A DNA stretch of 64,000 bases from Akkermansia massiliensis (GTDB lineage: Bacteria; Verrucomicrobiota; Verrucomicrobiia; Verrucomicrobiales; Akkermansiaceae): NCBI RefSeq assembly GCF_023516715.1, contig NZ_JAMGSI010000002.1:930001-994000 (forward strand), in the 5' to 3' direction. Position 1 is the first letter of the stretch. Each line of letters begins with the position of its first letter. Below, one piece after another: positions 15,027-24,842 of this stretch. Below the pieces are notes generated by a model. The model was not told where the DNA came from and ran no database searches. It saw only the letters and a program-made list of their open reading frames with translations. The position numbers were made by a program, and so were the translations under genes.

Positions 15027-16568
15027 CTATCTGCTTCCCATAATCCGGTGGAAGGCCTCCGGAGAAATTTCCCGGATGGCCCGGATGATGTTCCTGGAGA
15101 ATCCGGCCATGCGCTTCCGTACCGTTTCCCGGTCTTCCGCGGATTCAAACTCCATGCCCACCAGGGCGCGGCCCACGCGTTCCCCGGTATAGGTGTAATT
15201 GAAGTAGCAGAGGGATGCCAGGTCCGCGATGCGTTCCATGAAGTCAAGAAAGGCTCCGGCGCGTTCCGGAAATTCGATGTGGACGAACAGGGGATGCTGG
15301 CACAGCTCCGCCTGGTAGTGAATCATGCGGAAGCGCACGTCGTCGTCCTCGCTGATGTCTTCAAACTCAATGCCCTTCTTCTTCAGCGTCGTGCGGATGG
15401 TGTCCAGGTCTTCGTCAGAGGCGGCGATGCCGAACACGGGGTACTGGGTGTTGCCCTCCGTCTTGCCGTACTGCACGTCCACCAGCGTGGTATCCTGCGG
15501 GATATGGCGCAGATACTTGAGCACCTGGCCGCGCTTGGAATCCATGGAGATGCGCAGGTAGCGCGTTTCATGGTTGCCGATGCCCGCCTGGCGGGCGATC
15601 TGGGTGAGGTGGGTGAAATCCATGTTGGCTCCGGAAATGACCACGAAGCTCTTTTCCTCCGGCTTCACTTCACCTTCGTTCCATTGTTTCAGGAATCCGG
15701 CCAGGCTCATGGCCCCGGAGGGCTCCGGCACTACGCGGGAAGATTCCCACATGGCGCGGATGGCCTGGCAGACTTCGTTATTGGTGACGGTCACGAACTC
15801 GTCGATCAGTTCCCGGCAAAGGGGATAGGTCAATTCTCCGGGGATATGGACGGCGGTTCCGTCGCAAAAAACGTCCACGTAATCCAGGTTCACCCGGTGT
15901 CCCTGCTCAATGGAGGTTTTCATGGAGGCCTGGTCCACGCCTTCCACGCCGATGACCTTGATGTGGGGCCAGAACTTTTTCAGCCAGCAGGCTACGGAGG
16001 CGGCCAGTCCGCCGCCGCCGATGGCGACGTACGCGCGGTCAAAAGGGCCTTCCCCGCTCATCACCACTTCATCCGCCAGCGTTCCCTGTCCGGCCATGGT
16101 CACCAGATCGTCATAGGGATGGACAAAAGTGCTTCCGTGGGTTTCCGCGTACTCGTGGGCGGCTGCGGCCGTCTCGTCATAGCAGTCTCCATGAAGCATG
16201 ATCTTCACGTGCCTGCCGCCGTGGCGGCGTACTTCCGTCTGCTTCACTTCCGGCGTGGAGCGGGGCATGAAAATGGTGGCGTGGCAGTTCAGGACGCTGG
16301 CCGCCAGGGCCACGCCCTGGGCATGGTTGCCGGCGGAGGCGGCCACAATGCCCTTGTCCCGCGCCTCCTGGCTCAGTGCGGCCATGCAATTGAACGCTCC
16401 GCGCCATTTATAGGCCCGGATGGGGCCCAGGTCCTCCCTTTTGGCGTATACCGGGGCCTTGATGCCCGGCAGATTCAATCGTTGAAGAGGAGTCGGTTCG
16501 CCAACCGTGTAAACGCGCTGGCGGGCTTGCAGTATTTCCTCGGAAAGACGGTCCGAAAGTATGCTCAT
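15027..16568 (-). CDS. ilvA: Threonine ammonia-lyase (biosynthetic threonine deaminase)
   Basis: PLP enzyme that converts threonine to 2-oxobutanoate and ammonia, the entry step of isoleucine synthesis. The 513-residue protein has the PLP lysine in RAYKWRGAFN (Lys54), the SAGNHAQGVALAA cofactor-binding loop, and a GGGGLAASVA glycine loop near residues 185-195. Its C-terminal third holds two ACT-like regulatory segments: one from LRISMDSKRGQVLKYL, and one with HIEFPERAGAFLDFM near 440. In biosynthetic enzymes these allow feedback inhibition by isoleucine, so this is IlvA rather than catabolic TdcB. The ATG at 16568 starts MSILSDRL. No ilv partners are adjacent. Identification is firm. Confidence 0.95.
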   Translation of the reverse strand: MSILSDRLSEEILQARQRVYTVGEPTPLQRLNLPGIKAPVYAKREDLGPIRAYKWRGAFNCMAALSQEARDKGIVAASAGNHAQGVALAASVLNCHATIFMPRSTPEVKQTEVRRHGGRHVKIMLHGDCYDETAAAAHEYAETHGSTFVHPYDDLVTMAGQGTLADEVVMSGEGPFDRAYVAIGGGGLAASVACWLKKFWPHIKVIGVEGVDQASMKTSIEQGHRVNLDYVDVFCDGTAVHIPGELTYPLCRELIDEFVTVTNNEVCQAIRAMWESSRVVPEPSGAMSLAGFLKQWNEGEVKPEEKSFVVISGANMDFTHLTQIARQAGIGNHETRYLRISMDSKRGQVLKYLRHIPQDTTLVDVQYGKTEGNTQYPVFGIAASDEDLDTIRTTLKKKGIEFEDISEDDDVRFRMIHYQAELCQHPLFVHIEFPERAGAFLDFMERIADLASLCYFNYTYTGERVGRALVGMEFESAEDRETVRKRMAGFSRNIIRAIREISPEAFHRIMGSR

Positions 16569-16670
16569 GATTGTAATGCTGGCTCCCATTCTACCGGGTT
16601 CCGGCCCTCTTTTCCAGTAAAACATTGCCACCGGACTGCCTGTTTCCCAGGTCCTGGACTTTCCGGGCAC

Positions 16671-16693
16671 AAAAAAACCGCCCGGAGGCGGTT
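16671..16693 (-). terminator. Intrinsic terminator after tRNA-Asp
   Basis: Read on the minus strand, a 7-bp GC-rich stem with a TCCG tetraloop (arms 16676-16682 and 16687-16693) is followed by a run of T (A-run 16671-16677 on the plus strand). It lies 17 nt past the tRNA CCA end. Confidence 0.85.
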
Positions 16694-16710
16694 GTTTCTT
16701 TGAAGCAAGG

Positions 16711-16788
16711 TGGCGAAGCGGACGGGGCTCGAACCCGCGACCTCCAGCGTGACAGGCTGGCGCTCTAACCGAACTGAGCTACCGCTCC
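16711..16788 (-). tRNA. tRNA-Asp (anticodon GTC)
   Basis: On the minus strand the sequence folds as a full cloverleaf: acceptor GGAGCGG with CCGCTTC, D arm GCTC/GAGC, anticodon stem CCAGC/GCTGG around loop CTGTCAC (anticodon GTC), and T arm with TTCGAGC loop. The discriminator is G and the 3' CCA is encoded. A promoter lies about 40 nt upstream and an intrinsic terminator just downstream, so it is a single-gene transcript. Confidence 0.96.
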
Positions 16789-16834
16789 GTGACCTTGGAT
16801 GCTGTGTTCCTGCCTTGCGGCGGGGACGTGGAGG

Positions 16835-16863
16835 CTTATACAGGCACTCCCATGGGAATGCAA
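16835..16863 (-). promoter_or_regulatory. Promoter of tRNA-Asp
   Basis: On the minus strand TTGCAT (16858-16863) and TATAAG (16835-16840) are 17 nt apart. Transcription would start near 16828, about 40 nt before the tRNA. Confidence 0.6.
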
Positions 16864-16929
16864 GACAAGAAATCACTTTTTCCTGCATGCAGGCCGCGCT
16901 TGCTGGAAGAAGCGGGAGAAATACCCGTG

Positions 16930-16944
16930 CGGATTTAAAATCCG
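16930..16944. repeat. Palindrome CGGATT family, copy 1
   Basis: A perfect 7-1-7 palindrome, CGGATTTAAAATCCG, in the 300-nt gap between tRNA-Asp and the giant autotransporter gene. The same motif recurs at 17091, 28507 and 28790. No -35 box adjoins this copy. Confidence 0.8.
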
Positions 16945-17083
16945 GAAATGTTCCTTAATGAGACCAGATATATAATAAAATATTGATAATGCCCGTACTT
17001 GGCGCCGGTATTCCCACTCTTCTTCCCTTCCTACGCATCAAGCCGTTCAATTGTCCTAAAGCGCTTGGCATTAAAAATTGTCA

Positions 17084-17140
17084 TTGACTCCGGATTTTAA
17101 ATCCGTTAATTATTACTAACGATATAGTCTGGTATATAAT
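17084..17140 (+). promoter_or_regulatory. Promoter region of the giant autotransporter, with palindrome copy 2
   Basis: A TTGACT box (17084-17089) is followed at once by the palindrome CGGATTTTAAATCCG (17091-17105) and then AATTAT (17108-17113), an 18-nt spacer. A second possibility is the perfect TATAAT at 17135-17140, which lacks a good -35; in that case the palindrome lies upstream of the promoter. Either way the motif is placed to control transcription of the gene starting at 17172. Confidence 0.5.
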
Positions 17141-17171
17141 TTATTATTAATTATCAACACGTTACAAAATT

Positions 17172-20100
17172 ATGCGTCCGCATTTGCCCCTCCCTCTCCT
17201 GTCCGCTCTTCTGGCCTGTTTCATTTCTCCGTCATGGGCTGCCTATACGTTGACGGGCAACGGAGAAACGACGATATCCTTTGCCGACGACCAGTATACG
17301 ATTACGCCGCCGGCGGGGGATCCAGTGACTCAGGCGGATTCCCCCGGTGACATCTATTTGACGGATATTACGGAAAGCGGGACCTATGAAGACGGCTATA
17401 ACCGGGTTCTCAATCTGGAAGGAGGAATTTATACGAAGCTGCAGTTATGGAATGTTGCGGGTACCGCCGGAGGCGTCACCTTGGGAGGGACCAATTCCTT
17501 TGTAATCAATATCGGGGCGGGAACGTCCCTGCTGAATACAAATCCTCAATTGATGGGGTGGAGCAATCAGGACCGGATCGTGGCTGCCGACATCACGCTC
17601 AATGTGGACCAGAATGCAGGGACGATCAATGGATTCTGCCTGGTGGGGGATGGCAACAAGACGGATGCGTTCCAGACGACAGGGACATACATTGTCAATA
17701 TCCATGGGGGGGAATGGGCCGGAACTTCGGTTAGCTCGCCTAACGCCAGGTGGTGCATAGGGCTGGGGCAGGAATCCTTCCGCCATACGGGAGACGTCAC
17801 ATTCACCATTGACGGCGGAACCTTCGCGCAACTGGTAACGGCCGGAACGACACGTGGTGCGGGTCAAAAATCAACCATTCTCGGGAACGTTGCCCTGAAT
17901 CTGGACGGAGGGACTTTTAACGGCTCCGTGGCCCTTCTGGGAAGAGGCCTCGTCCAGTTGGGAGACGGAACGAATGCGTATACGGCCAAATTGAGAATTG
18001 CGGGAGGCCAGTATAATGCGAATGTGTATGGCTTGTCCGATGCGACCGCAGCAGGTTCCGCAGCAAATATTGCAGCCAATTCGTCCGCTTCCATGGAAAT
18101 CACGGGAGGATCCTTTGCGCAAAGTTTGTTTGCGCAGGGAGTGACGACGACTATCACGGGAGCTACTTTTTCCGGAGACGGAACCAAGAAAATTTTTGCG
18201 GGCGCCCGTTTAAGCACGTCAGCCTGGAGCCTTACTGATACCAATATGACGCTGGACCTGGGCAGTGGCACGGTAGCGGCCATGATTGCGGGGGGAAGCT
18301 GGGTGGAAACCGGGGAAAGCACGTTCAATATCACAGGTTCCACCAACCTGACCTTCAAGTCCGGGACGTATACAGGCCAGATCTGGGGCGGTTCCTACAT
18401 TAATGGAACCGCTACGGCTGCCCTTACCGGAAATATTGGTTCCACCAATATCACGATTACAGGGGGTACATTTGACGGAGCGCAAATATCCCTGGGCACG
18501 TATGTGGAACGCAACAACACCAGTTCCGCATTGACGATCGGGGAAGCCAACCTTTCCATCAGCGGAGGCACGTTCAACAATGCCGCCATTTATGCGGGCG
18601 GCCAGAAGGTCAACGGCACTTCCCTGACCACGGCGCTGGCCAACGTGACCATTACGGGTAATGACGCCGTCTTCACCGGGACGACAACTCTTTCCGGCCA
18701 GGGGCGCGGGGATGTGGTCACCAAAAGCGTGCTGAACCTGAACGGCGTGACGAAAGCGGACATGTTCGCCAACGCGACCGTTACCGGGTTTGACGAGATA
18801 TCCGCCGGAGCGGGCACGGATGCAATCATTGCCAATGCCACGGTTCTGGATGGGCGGAGCGCCTTCACCAAGAGCGGCACGGGCAAGCTTACGCTCAGTT
18901 CCTCCGCCGGGTTTGCGAACGCCCTGACGGTTTCCGGGGGAGAACTCAGCTTCGGGCTCGCCGGCGGAGTGGCCTTCGGCAATTCCATCACGATGGGAGC
19001 CGGGGCCCGTCTTACCTCTGCGGGTGATATGGCTCTTTCCCCGGCTTCCGGCCTGACGCTGGACCTGACGGGGCTGAATTCCTCCAGCGCTTCCATCATC
19101 CAGTCCGGCGGCACGCTTTCCTTCAATTCGGAAGGTACGCTGACCCTGACGATCAGCGGGGTGGACCAGACGATGGAAAACGACTACAAGCTGATTACGG
19201 CAGACAGCTTCGGCACGCTGACGGCCAGCAACTTTTCCTTTGATCCCAGCGGTCTTTCCGGCGATTACACTTATGCCCTGGAACTGTCCGGAAACACCCT
19301 TTACCTGCGCGTCAAGGCGCTGGGTGAAGCCCTCAACTGGAACGGAGGAGCCGCGGGTACGTGGACGGCAGCGGGAGGCGCAGCCATCTGGCTGGACAAG
19401 GATGGGACGGCGGTCGTTTATGATGCCGCCAAATCCGCCAACTTTGAAGACCTGGCAGGCGTGGCCCTCTCCGCCGTCACTATTGACGGGGATGTTTCCT
19501 CCGCCCGCCTTACGGTCAACAATGGGGAAACGGCCTATACGTTCACGGGCACGGGAGCCCTTGTAGACGGCGCGAATCCGATGTCCCTCGTTAAACGGGG
19601 GGAAGGGGAGATGACCATTGAAAATACCGGGACCAATACGTTCTCCGGCGGCACGACCATCATGGCCGGCACCCTCAACCTGAATGCCGTCCAGGGCCTG
19701 GGCACCGGCACGGTGACGCTGAACGGAGGGGAACTGGTGCTGAACACGGCGGGAACGACGGAAGGAACGCTGGGGCTGGTAGCGACCAACAAGCTCATTT
19801 TTGCAGGTGGCATTTTCACGTACGGCACGGGGGCCACGCAGGATATTTCCGGCCTCATTGACGCCGCCGCCAGTACCAGGGCCATCCAGGTGAATACGAA
19901 CGGCAATAATATTGCGTGGGCCACCTATACCCAGGAACTGGGGAACAAGGACATCGTCAAGCTCGGGGACGGCCTGCTGACCGTTAACACGACCCTGGGA
20001 GGCGCCTTCACCGGCGCCATCACCGTCAGCGGCGGCACGCTTTTCTATGATATCGGGGCCAACAGCGCCACCCGGACCTGGAGCGGAAACATCTCCATCG

Positions 20101-23100
20101 CGCAGGATGCCACTCTTCAAATCAGGGACAACCGCGCCCATGCCAGCACCATGACGGATACGCTGTCCGGCCGCATTTCCGGGGCCGGTTCCCTGGTGCT
20201 GGGGCACAAGGAGGGAGGAGGATTCCCCGGAGGAGGCCGTTATTCCATCAGCGGAGACAACAGCGGTTTTACGGGCACGTTCAAGTTGGTGGGCAACGGC
20301 ACCAACGCCGCGTGGAATGAAGTGGCCTTTGCGAATGCGGCCGCCTTTGGCAGCGCCAGCCTGGAGCTGGACGGACGCGGCTTTTTTGTCAGTGATTCCA
20401 CCAATTCCGTCAATGCCGACATTCATGTGAGGGCGGCGGGAAGCTGGCTGAACGGCAATTCCAACCAGACCGTGACGTTCGGGGGCGACTTGACGAGTGA
20501 CGCCGGGGCCAACCTGGGAACGACGGCTGCAGGCAACCCGACGCTGACCACCATCTTCACCGGAAACCTCACCGGTTTTGTGGGAACCATGCACTCCGGG
20601 CAGGGGAATGTGGTTCTTGCCTTTGGCAACGGCGGTGCGGCCGCCACGCTGGGAACGGGCGAATTCATCAAGGCCGTTTCTATGGGAGGGGCCGGAACCT
20701 ACCGCGTCAACTACACAGGCACGGGCAGTGACCTGCTTTATACCGGCAATGTGATTGATACGGCGGCTCTGGACGTCCAGGGCGGCGACAAACTGGTTCT
20801 TACCGGGGCGAACACGTCCACAGGGGAATTGAAGATTGCCCGGAACTCCTCCGTCCAGCTGGGCGACGGGACCGGGGATAACGCCGCCTGGGCCGGAACT
20901 GTCACCGGAGCGGGGAGCCTCACCGTCAACACCACGGGCACCTTTGCGGTGGGAGACCGCGCCAACGGCCTGACGGGAACGCTCACGCTGGCCAAGGGTA
21001 CGCTGGACCTTTCCGACGCGGCGGCCACTACCAACATCCTCATTCAATCCGGTTCGCTGGCGAACGCCGGGAACTATGCGGGAACGGCTGCGAACAAGGT
21101 CCATGTCAATGCGGTTGCCGGTTCCGGCAATATCGCCCTGGGCGGCCTGGATGCCGCCGGGCTGGGAACGGTCGTCACCGCCACTGCCGGGACGCAGCTC
21201 ACCGGGCTCAAGCAGGGTTCCACCTGGACCGTGACCGGCACGGGCAGCAGCCTTGCGGTAGGTGCGGGGAACATTTCCGGAGACCCCTTCACGGGGACGG
21301 ATTCCCTGATTCAGTTTGAAGGCGCGGGGGACAACCTGGGCAGCATCTCCTTTGGAGACGGCTCCACCCTCACCCTGGACCTCACCAGCGTCATGGATGC
21401 CATGAAAACGGCGGGCGGCAATCTGGAAATCCTGCTGACGAACGGCGGCTTTGCGCAGGACCTTGAAACGCTCAAGGGCCACATTGCGGCCAATCCGCTT
21501 TTTGCCGCGCTGGGCTTCGGCATTGTAGACGTCAACGGGGGCAGCATCGTCCTCTCCGGTGATACGGACCTGGTTTACGTCTCCTCCGTGGACGGCACGG
21601 GCAGTGCGGACAATCCGGTTACGAACCAGTCCCTCAACTTCTACCAGGCCGTGATCGTGGACCAGGACCTTTACGTCCAGTCGGACGGCTCCATGGTGAT
21701 CAAGAACCTGACCGCGCCGGGAACCAATCCGGGCCAGACGGGAACGGGCAACCTCATTGTCACCAACACGGCGGACAACAAGGGCAGCATCGAATTGCAG
21801 AACAACCTTTTCCATGAAGGAACGGGAGTGGACACCGTTTTTGCCGGGAACATCAGCGGCCTGGACGGTGCCGCGGCCAATACGGACCTGGTCAAGACGG
21901 GAGCCAACAAGCTCACCCTGTCCGGGAATGTGACGCTGGCCGGAGACATCATTGCGGAACAGGGAACGCTTCAGCTTAACGGCACGGCCAATGTGGAAGC
22001 CCTGCGCCTTGATTCCACGGACGCGGGCTCCCTTGCGGTAATCGGCATGGGAGGCCACACGACGGCCCAGACGCTGGCGTCCGGCGCCAACGGCGGAAAG
22101 CTGGATATCGGTTCTTCCGGAACATTGACGCTGACGGGAGCTACCGATGGCCTTTCCCGCACGGAAATCGGCGGAACAGGTACGCTGAACATTGCGGAAG
22201 GCGCTTCCCTGGGACTGGCGGCGGACAGCGCGCTTTCCGGCGTGGTGCTGGACCTGGACGGCTCCCTGAGCCTGGCGGCGGACGGCTCTGCCGGTGGCCT
22301 GAACGGCGCCGGAGACCTGGAGCTGAACGGGCAGACCCTGCATATTCAGGCGGCTTCCGGCCAAACGCATACGTATGATGGAACGCTGGGGGCCGGAACA
22401 CTGGATGTTTCCGGCGCAGGCACCCAAGTCCTGCGCAGCTCCGGCGCGGATACCGATCTGACGGTCAGCGGAGGAAACCTGGTTCTCCAGGGCAAGGCGG
22501 ATGTAGACGGCGCCCATCTCAGCTACGGTAATCTGGTGAACAACGGCAAGCTGGCCATCCAGGCCAGCGACAACGTCCTGACGGCGGTCAACACCACCCT
22601 GAGCGTGGAAAACGCCACCTTCGGCAGCGGTTCCACCACCACCTTCACCCTGAATACCGATGCCGACATGACCGCCAGCTTCATCAAGGCTTCCGGAGAC
22701 ATTGTCATTGAAAACGGAGCCGCCTTCCACGTCACGTCAATTCCGGGCGTCAACATCACCTGGAAATCGGGCAATCCGATGGAACTCACGCTGATGGAGC
22801 TCACCGGAGCCGGAACGATTGACCTGGGAGAAAATACGCTGACGGTAGGCGGTCTTTTCCTCACCTATTACAAGAATGCCCATCTGGTGCAGGAAGGGGA
22901 CAAGGTCGTTCTGAAAGCGGAGGAACAAACGGACAATATTTATGCCGGCGTCGCTGATACGGCCAACTCCATGGCGGGCGCCAATCTGATTTGGGAAGCC
23001 GCCAGGCACGGTTCCGTGGACCAGGCCGTTACGGACTTCCTGGCCGCCCTCAATGACGACATGGTTAACAATCCCTCCGCCGCCAGGCGTTCCCTGGCCG

Positions 23101-24080
23101 CCGCCGCGGGCAGCACGGTCACCAGCCTGGGCATCGCCCAGCGGGACGCCCTGCGCGACCAGATGAACTGGATACGCAACCGCACCAACCAGATGGGCGT
23201 GAACCCCGCCTACGTCAATGCGGACCTCCCCTACTTCCACATGTGGATGCAGGGCACGGGCTCCTATGCCAAGCTGGACACCAGGGGGGATGAAAGCGGC
23301 TACCAGCTCACCACCTGGGGCGGCACCGTGGGCATGGACGTGGACCTCAGCGACCACTTCACCATGGGAGCGGCCTTCACGGCCAACTACGGCGACCTGA
23401 CGGCCAGCGCGGCGGACTCTGCGGACGGTCACCTGGACAGCTACTACGCCAACCTCTTCGGCCGCTACCAGAGCAAGCGCTGGGCGCACACGCTCATCCT
23501 GACGGGGGGGTGGAACGACGCGAAGCTCAACCGCACGGTCAACTACGGAGCGGGCAGCTACGGCACGCAGGGCAACACCAACGGGTGGGGCTTTGGAGCG
23601 ATGTATGAACTGACCTACGACGTGTACCTCAATGAAGACAGGAGCAGCATCCTGCAGCCCCTGGTCAACGCCTCGGTAGTAACCACGAGAATGGACGGCT
23701 ACACGGAAACGGGAGCCGGCAACATGGGCCTGAACGTCGCCAAACAGGAGTTGACGACGGGAACGGTTGCGCTGGGCGGCCGCTGGATGGGCCTTGTAGG
23801 CAGCAACATCTTCGGTCGAGAAGCGCTGGCTGAGTTCCGTGTCAACGCGGCCCAGGACATGGGAGACCGCCGCGGAGAAGCCAATGTGGCGCTGCTGGGC
23901 AACCCCGGCTTCACGCAGAGAGTCAGAGGAGCGAAGGTGGGAATGACGGCTCTGCAAATCGGAGCAGGGCTGAGCGTGCCGGTAGGAACGCAGGGAACGA
24001 TCTTCGTGGACGGCAATGCCGACTTCCGGGACGGAGCGAACTCGGTGAACGGAAGTATCGGCTACCGGTATGACTTCTAA
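17172..24080 (+). CDS. Giant autotransporter with beta-strand-repeat passenger and C-terminal barrel
   Basis: A 2302-residue type V secretion protein. It has a signal peptide at residues 1-24 (cleavage after PSWA), a passenger of about 2000 residues, and a C-terminal beta-barrel. The passenger is Gly/Thr/Asn-rich beta-helix sequence with autotransporter-associated repeats, for example LVKRGEGEMTIENTG...FSGGTTIMAGTLNLN near 806-835 and IVKLGDGLLTV near 925. Aromatic residues are few. The barrel begins near 2020 (PYFHMWMQGTGSYAKLD) and ends in GYRYDF, with the terminal Phe needed for BAM-dependent insertion. No protease, lipase or adhesin motif is visible. It is a single gene, with a palindrome-containing promoter before it and stem-loops after it. 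It may act as a surface adhesin or mucin-binding protein, but that is a guess. Confidence 0.9.
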   Translation: MRPHLPLPLLSALLACFISPSWAAYTLTGNGETTISFADDQYTITPPAGDPVTQADSPGDIYLTDITESGTYEDGYNRVLNLEGGIYTKLQLWNVAGTAGGVTLGGTNSFVINIGAGTSLLNTNPQLMGWSNQDRIVAADITLNVDQNAGTINGFCLVGDGNKTDAFQTTGTYIVNIHGGEWAGTSVSSPNARWCIGLGQESFRHTGDVTFTIDGGTFAQLVTAGTTRGAGQKSTILGNVALNLDGGTFNGSVALLGRGLVQLGDGTNAYTAKLRIAGGQYNANVYGLSDATAAGSAANIAANSSASMEITGGSFAQSLFAQGVTTTITGATFSGDGTKKIFAGARLSTSAWSLTDTNMTLDLGSGTVAAMIAGGSWVETGESTFNITGSTNLTFKSGTYTGQIWGGSYINGTATAALTGNIGSTNITITGGTFDGAQISLGTYVERNNTSSALTIGEANLSISGGTFNNAAIYAGGQKVNGTSLTTALANVTITGNDAVFTGTTTLSGQGRGDVVTKSVLNLNGVTKADMFANATVTGFDEISAGAGTDAIIANATVLDGRSAFTKSGTGKLTLSSSAGFANALTVSGGELSFGLAGGVAFGNSITMGAGARLTSAGDMALSPASGLTLDLTGLNSSSASIIQSGGTLSFNSEGTLTLTISGVDQTMENDYKLITADSFGTLTASNFSFDPSGLSGDYTYALELSGNTLYLRVKALGEALNWNGGAAGTWTAAGGAAIWLDKDGTAVVYDAAKSANFEDLAGVALSAVTIDGDVSSARLTVNNGETAYTFTGTGALVDGANPMSLVKRGEGEMTIENTGTNTFSGGTTIMAGTLNLNAVQGLGTGTVTLNGGELVLNTAGTTEGTLGLVATNKLIFAGGIFTYGTGATQDISGLIDAAASTRAIQVNTNGNNIAWATYTQELGNKDIVKLGDGLLTVNTTLGGAFTGAITVSGGTLFYDIGANSATRTWSGNISIAQDATLQIRDNRAHASTMTDTLSGRISGAGSLVLGHKEGGGFPGGGRYSISGDNSGFTGTFKLVGNGTNAAWNEVAFANAAAFGSASLELDGRGFFVSDSTNSVNADIHVRAAGSWLNGNSNQTVTFGGDLTSDAGANLGTTAAGNPTLTTIFTGNLTGFVGTMHSGQGNVVLAFGNGGAAATLGTGEFIKAVSMGGAGTYRVNYTGTGSDLLYTGNVIDTAALDVQGGDKLVLTGANTSTGELKIARNSSVQLGDGTGDNAAWAGTVTGAGSLTVNTTGTFAVGDRANGLTGTLTLAKGTLDLSDAAATTNILIQSGSLANAGNYAGTAANKVHVNAVAGSGNIALGGLDAAGLGTVVTATAGTQLTGLKQGSTWTVTGTGSSLAVGAGNISGDPFTGTDSLIQFEGAGDNLGSISFGDGSTLTLDLTSVMDAMKTAGGNLEILLTNGGFAQDLETLKGHIAANPLFAALGFGIVDVNGGSIVLSGDTDLVYVSSVDGTGSADNPVTNQSLNFYQAVIVDQDLYVQSDGSMVIKNLTAPGTNPGQTGTGNLIVTNTADNKGSIELQNNLFHEGTGVDTVFAGNISGLDGAAANTDLVKTGANKLTLSGNVTLAGDIIAEQGTLQLNGTANVEALRLDSTDAGSLAVIGMGGHTTAQTLASGANGGKLDIGSSGTLTLTGATDGLSRTEIGGTGTLNIAEGASLGLAADSALSGVVLDLDGSLSLAADGSAGGLNGAGDLELNGQTLHIQAASGQTHTYDGTLGAGTLDVSGAGTQVLRSSGADTDLTVSGGNLVLQGKADVDGAHLSYGNLVNNGKLAIQASDNVLTAVNTTLSVENATFGSGSTTTFTLNTDADMTASFIKASGDIVIENGAAFHVTSIPGVNITWKSGNPMELTLMELTGAGTIDLGENTLTVGGLFLTYYKNAHLVQEGDKVVLKAEEQTDNIYAGVADTANSMAGANLIWEAARHGSVDQAVTDFLAALNDDMVNNPSAARRSLAAAAGSTVTSLGIAQRDALRDQMNWIRNRTNQMGVNPAYVNADLPYFHMWMQGTGSYAKLDTRGDESGYQLTTWGGTVGMDVDLSDHFTMGAAFTANYGDLTASAADSADGHLDSYYANLFGRYQSKRWAHTLILTGGWNDAKLNRTVNYGAGSYGTQGNTNGWGFGAMYELTYDVYLNEDRSSILQPLVNASVVTTRMDGYTETGAGNMGLNVAKQELTTGTVALGGRWMGLVGSNIFGREALAEFRVNAAQDMGDRRGEANVALLGNPGFTQRVRGAKVGMTALQIGAGLSVPVGTQGTIFVDGNADFRDGANSVNGSIGYRYDF

Positions 24081-24140
24081 GGAGAGTTGAAGTTTGAGAG
24101 TGGAGAGTGGAGCGGAGACGCTCTGCTCTCCCGGACCCGC

Positions 24141-24208
24141 AGGGCCGTTCCGGCATTGTCCGGAACGGCCCTGTTGCGTAAGGAGCGCGGCTTACAGCCG
24201 CGTTTTCG
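24141..24208 (+). terminator. Tandem stem-loops after the autotransporter
   Basis: A perfect 13-bp stem with a 6-nt loop (24141-24153 with 24160-24172) is followed by a second 7-bp stem with a 3-nt loop (24186-24192 with 24196-24202) and TTTTCGTTT. The second one has the form of an intrinsic terminator. Confidence 0.75.
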
Positions 24209-24272
24209 TTTAGTTGCCGCATCGGCATGCGGCGTTCCGGCGTCTGTTGGGAAAATACGGGAAGCTCCGTTT

Positions 24273-24842
24273 TCACTCTTCCAGTAGCCGGCCTCCGTCA
24301 TGCCATTCTCCAAACATCCTGTTTTCCCGGGTATTCTTCAGGAACTTTTCCAGGCGGCTATGGAACAGCTCCGGCTGGTTTTTCTTAATCTGGATGGTAT
24401 CCAGGCGCACGTGGCGGTACAGGCGGGGAAAGGCCAGGAAGTTGGAATAAACGCGCGGGTCCTTCTGAAGGGCTTCTAAAATATCCGGATCAATCCGGAA
24501 CGCCTCCGGGTCCATTTCCGGCAGGCATTTTTCTCCATAGGGGGTCATCAGCCCCAGCCTGGTCAGGCGGCGTACGCGTTCCTTGTTCAGCTCGGACCAT
24601 TTGCTTTTCCTGGAACGTGGGGTGAGGCGCTGGGCCAGAAAGCCGGAGGCTGTCTTCTTGCGGGTGCTGTCAATCCAGCCGAAGCACAGGGCTTCTTCCA
24701 CGGCGTCCAGGTAAGGAATGGCATGGGGGGAAGGCTTTCTCGTCGTGAGAACCCAGCAGCAGGAGGAGGAACGGTGGTTCTGTTCCAGCCACGTTCTTAA
24801 TTCCTGCCGTGTGGTGATGGGGAGAAGGTGGTCTATTTCCAT
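24273..24842 (-). CDS. YdeI/OmpD-associated family protein
   Basis: A 189-residue protein of the YdeI/OmpD-associated (bacteriocin-protection-like) family, with unknown biochemical activity. Visible family features are the opening helix (EIDHLLPITTRQELRTWLEQNH), YLDAVEEALCFGWIDSTRKK near residues 50-70, the QRLTPRSRKSKWSELNKERVRRL block, and the C-terminal ALQKDPRVYSNFLAFPRLYRHVRLDTIQ. The start at 24842 is chosen because the conserved N-terminus begins there. It converges on the autotransporter gene, with the tandem stem-loops between. The 501-nt gap upstream holds short frames without family features, so its promoter is likely there. Confidence 0.82.
   Translation of the reverse strand: MEIDHLLPITTRQELRTWLEQNHRSSSCCWVLTTRKPSPHAIPYLDAVEEALCFGWIDSTRKKTASGFLAQRLTPRSRKSKWSELNKERVRRLTRLGLMTPYGEKCLPEMDPEAFRIDPDILEALQKDPRVYSNFLAFPRLYRHVRLDTIQIKKNQPELFHSRLEKFLKNTRENRMFGEWHDGGRLLEE

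Noticed and set aside
18219-22730. A 1503-codon open frame antisense to the giant autotransporter
   Set aside because: It is a shadow of the GC-rich, repetitive gene on the plus strand; the translation has no domain, and the plus frame has a signal peptide, repeats and barrel.
17172-24080. Repeats in the autotransporter considered as a CRISPR-like or satellite array
   Set aside because: The repeats are protein-level (Gly/Thr-rich beta-strands) and diverged in DNA; spacing is irregular.
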